DNA from: Bremia lactucae
Taxonomy: Eukaryota > Oomycota > Peronosporomycetes > Peronosporales > Peronosporaceae
Direction: 5' to 3'
Length of the DNA: 17,168 nucleotides
NCBI RefSeq assembly: GCF_004359215.1
Contig: NC_090620.1
Location: 1,042,076-1,059,243, forward strand
Shown here: in pieces, positions 16,279-17,168 of the stretch
Layout: each line of letters begins with the position of its first letter
How positions within the stretch are numbered: the stretch's first letter is position 1
The notes under the pieces: generated by a model
Seen by the model: only the letters and a program-made list of their open reading frames with translations
Told to the model about the DNA's origin: nothing
Database searches by the model: none
Translations under genes and position numbers: made by a program

Positions 16279-17168
16279 CCAGATGGGGATATGTGACCTC
16301 ATTTGGGTCTACATACCGTTTCAGACGACCCACGTAAAATACGGGGTGCGTCTTCATATACGGGGGAAGGGTGAGCCTATAATTTAGGTCTCCAACCTCT
16401 TCAACCACCGTAAAGGGCCCAATGAAACGCGGCAACAACTTCGTAGTACCTCCAGGTAGTACAGAAATTGCATTTTTAGGTAGGGTAGCAGTACTTAATA
16501 GTACTTTTTCACCCACTCTAAAGCGTTCATTACTTTTGCGACCATTTCGGTCCGCATATTCTTTTTGCTTGTCCTGTGCGCTTGCCATTGCGTCACGGAC
16601 TTTACGTGTGATGGCTAATCGCTCATCCACAAAGCGTTGAGCCTCGCTCACGCTTTAAGCATCAAACTCGCCTATGATACCGCCAAGAGATCGGTCATAA
16701 GGCGTAGTTTTATTGACCACTGCTAGACTGGCAGGGTCACTAGGGCAAGTTTCAGTCTTTGAGATGATACCCTCATGGGTCATCGTCATATTGACGAAAC
16801 TATGTCCCTATTTCGCACCGAGCATAGTGAGGGGCCCTCCCCCACTAAGACTCGGGCTGCACAGAAACGAGACTGGCGTCCGAGGATGGCGCAGTCCGTT
16901 AATGTAAAACGGTGTCTCACTCGTACTGGCGTGGACACTGTTATTTATAGCGAGCTCCACAAAAGGAAATTGCTTGCTTCACTCTTTGGGAGTTGCTATA
17001 GTGCGTAAGACATCCGCCACGACCCGATTGGCACGTTCTGTTTGGCCATCGGTCTGGGGATGATTCGCGGTCGACATAAGAGCTTGCTACCTAGCAGCTC
17101 GAACACATGTCGCCAAAACCCAGACGTAAAACGAGGATCCCGGTCCGATACTATGGACTCGGGCATCC
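15740..17168 (-). pseudogene. Element B integrase with chromodomain, partial
   Basis: From the right edge leftwards: VSDRDPRFTSGFWRHVFELL (second catalytic Asp intact), a 1-base frameshift, MSTANHPQTDGQTERANR (catalytic Glu), PFVELAINNSVHASTSETPF and YINGLRHPRTP. Two stops follow, near 16810 and 16657, then a 288-codon open frame (16651-15785): EYADRNGRKSNERFRVGEKV, KLLPRFIGPFTVVEEVGDLN and HPVFYVGRLKRYVDP (SH3-like barrel and distal block), a polar linker of over 100 residues, and the chromodomain RFLVGRLLAHRSVTQGYQIL, VQWKGYSKSFDS. A TGA replaces the Trp of the expected S-W-E-P. The chromodomain would target insertion to marked chromatin. This is the best-preserved pol in the window, but broken. 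Confidence 0.88.

Noticed and set aside
16713..17008. Plus-strand frames of 64 and 77 codons at the right end
   Set aside because: They are shadows of the integrase core on the minus strand.

Overview
The window is eukaryotic repeat DNA, built almost entirely from decayed Ty3/Gypsy LTR retrotransposons with one broken pogo/Tigger-like DNA transposon. I see no intact host gene, rRNA or tRNA. The pol blocks (RT ending in YCDDVFVHS, integrase ending in GRLRPYHQYEASS-like motifs) and the 5'-TGTAACGGGG LTR ends resemble Gypsy elements I know from oomycetes (Peronosporales: Phytophthora and downy mildews). That assignment is inference from family recognition. A 927-base N run (7807-8733) interrupts the window.

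Layout. 1-452 is a solo LTR, and 453-951 holds an unidentified coding remnant. Element A lies on the minus strand: 3' LTR 952-1393, polypurine tract next to it, then (going right, i.e. upstream on the minus strand) integrase C-terminus, integrase core, zinc finger, RNase H, RT and PR-RT linker up to about 5955. A scrambled patch follows: a 54-bp inverted integrase block (5955-6008), a minus-strand tether/RNase H copy, and an in-frame fusion of linker to RNase H that lacks RT (6009-6840). From about 6840 the coding strand flips. A plus-strand protease, linker, (gap), RT, RNase H copy runs to about 10700. Much of it (8734-10260) is a near-identical inverted copy of 4380-5880 and shares its inactivating lesions. 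Element C is a minus-strand integrase remnant at about 11000-11813. Two AT-rich LTR-like pieces (to 12278 and 12542) come next, then a pogo/Tigger transposase pseudogene (about 12560-14095, minus). Element B ends the window: 3' LTR about 14115-14649, polypurine tract, then minus-strand integrase plus chromodomain running off the right edge.

Two observations stand out. First, elements A and B both carry a plus-strand reading frame, antisense to pol, between the integrase end and the 3' LTR. It has a Ser/Pro/acidic N-terminal part and a coiled-coil C-terminal part that overlaps the integrase tail on the other strand. A third coiled-coil remnant lies at the same place in element C. Antisense ORFs in this position are known in some plant Gypsy lineages; I do not know of a description for these elements. 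Second, both the coding regions and the LTRs are packed with short perfect inverted repeats (arms about 6-11 bp, loops mostly 2-9 nt), far more than chance would give.

No autonomous element is complete: no gag preceding a protease is visible, the protease active site is destroyed, integrase A and C have lost the second catalytic Asp, and the RNase H copies lack one catalytic Asp.
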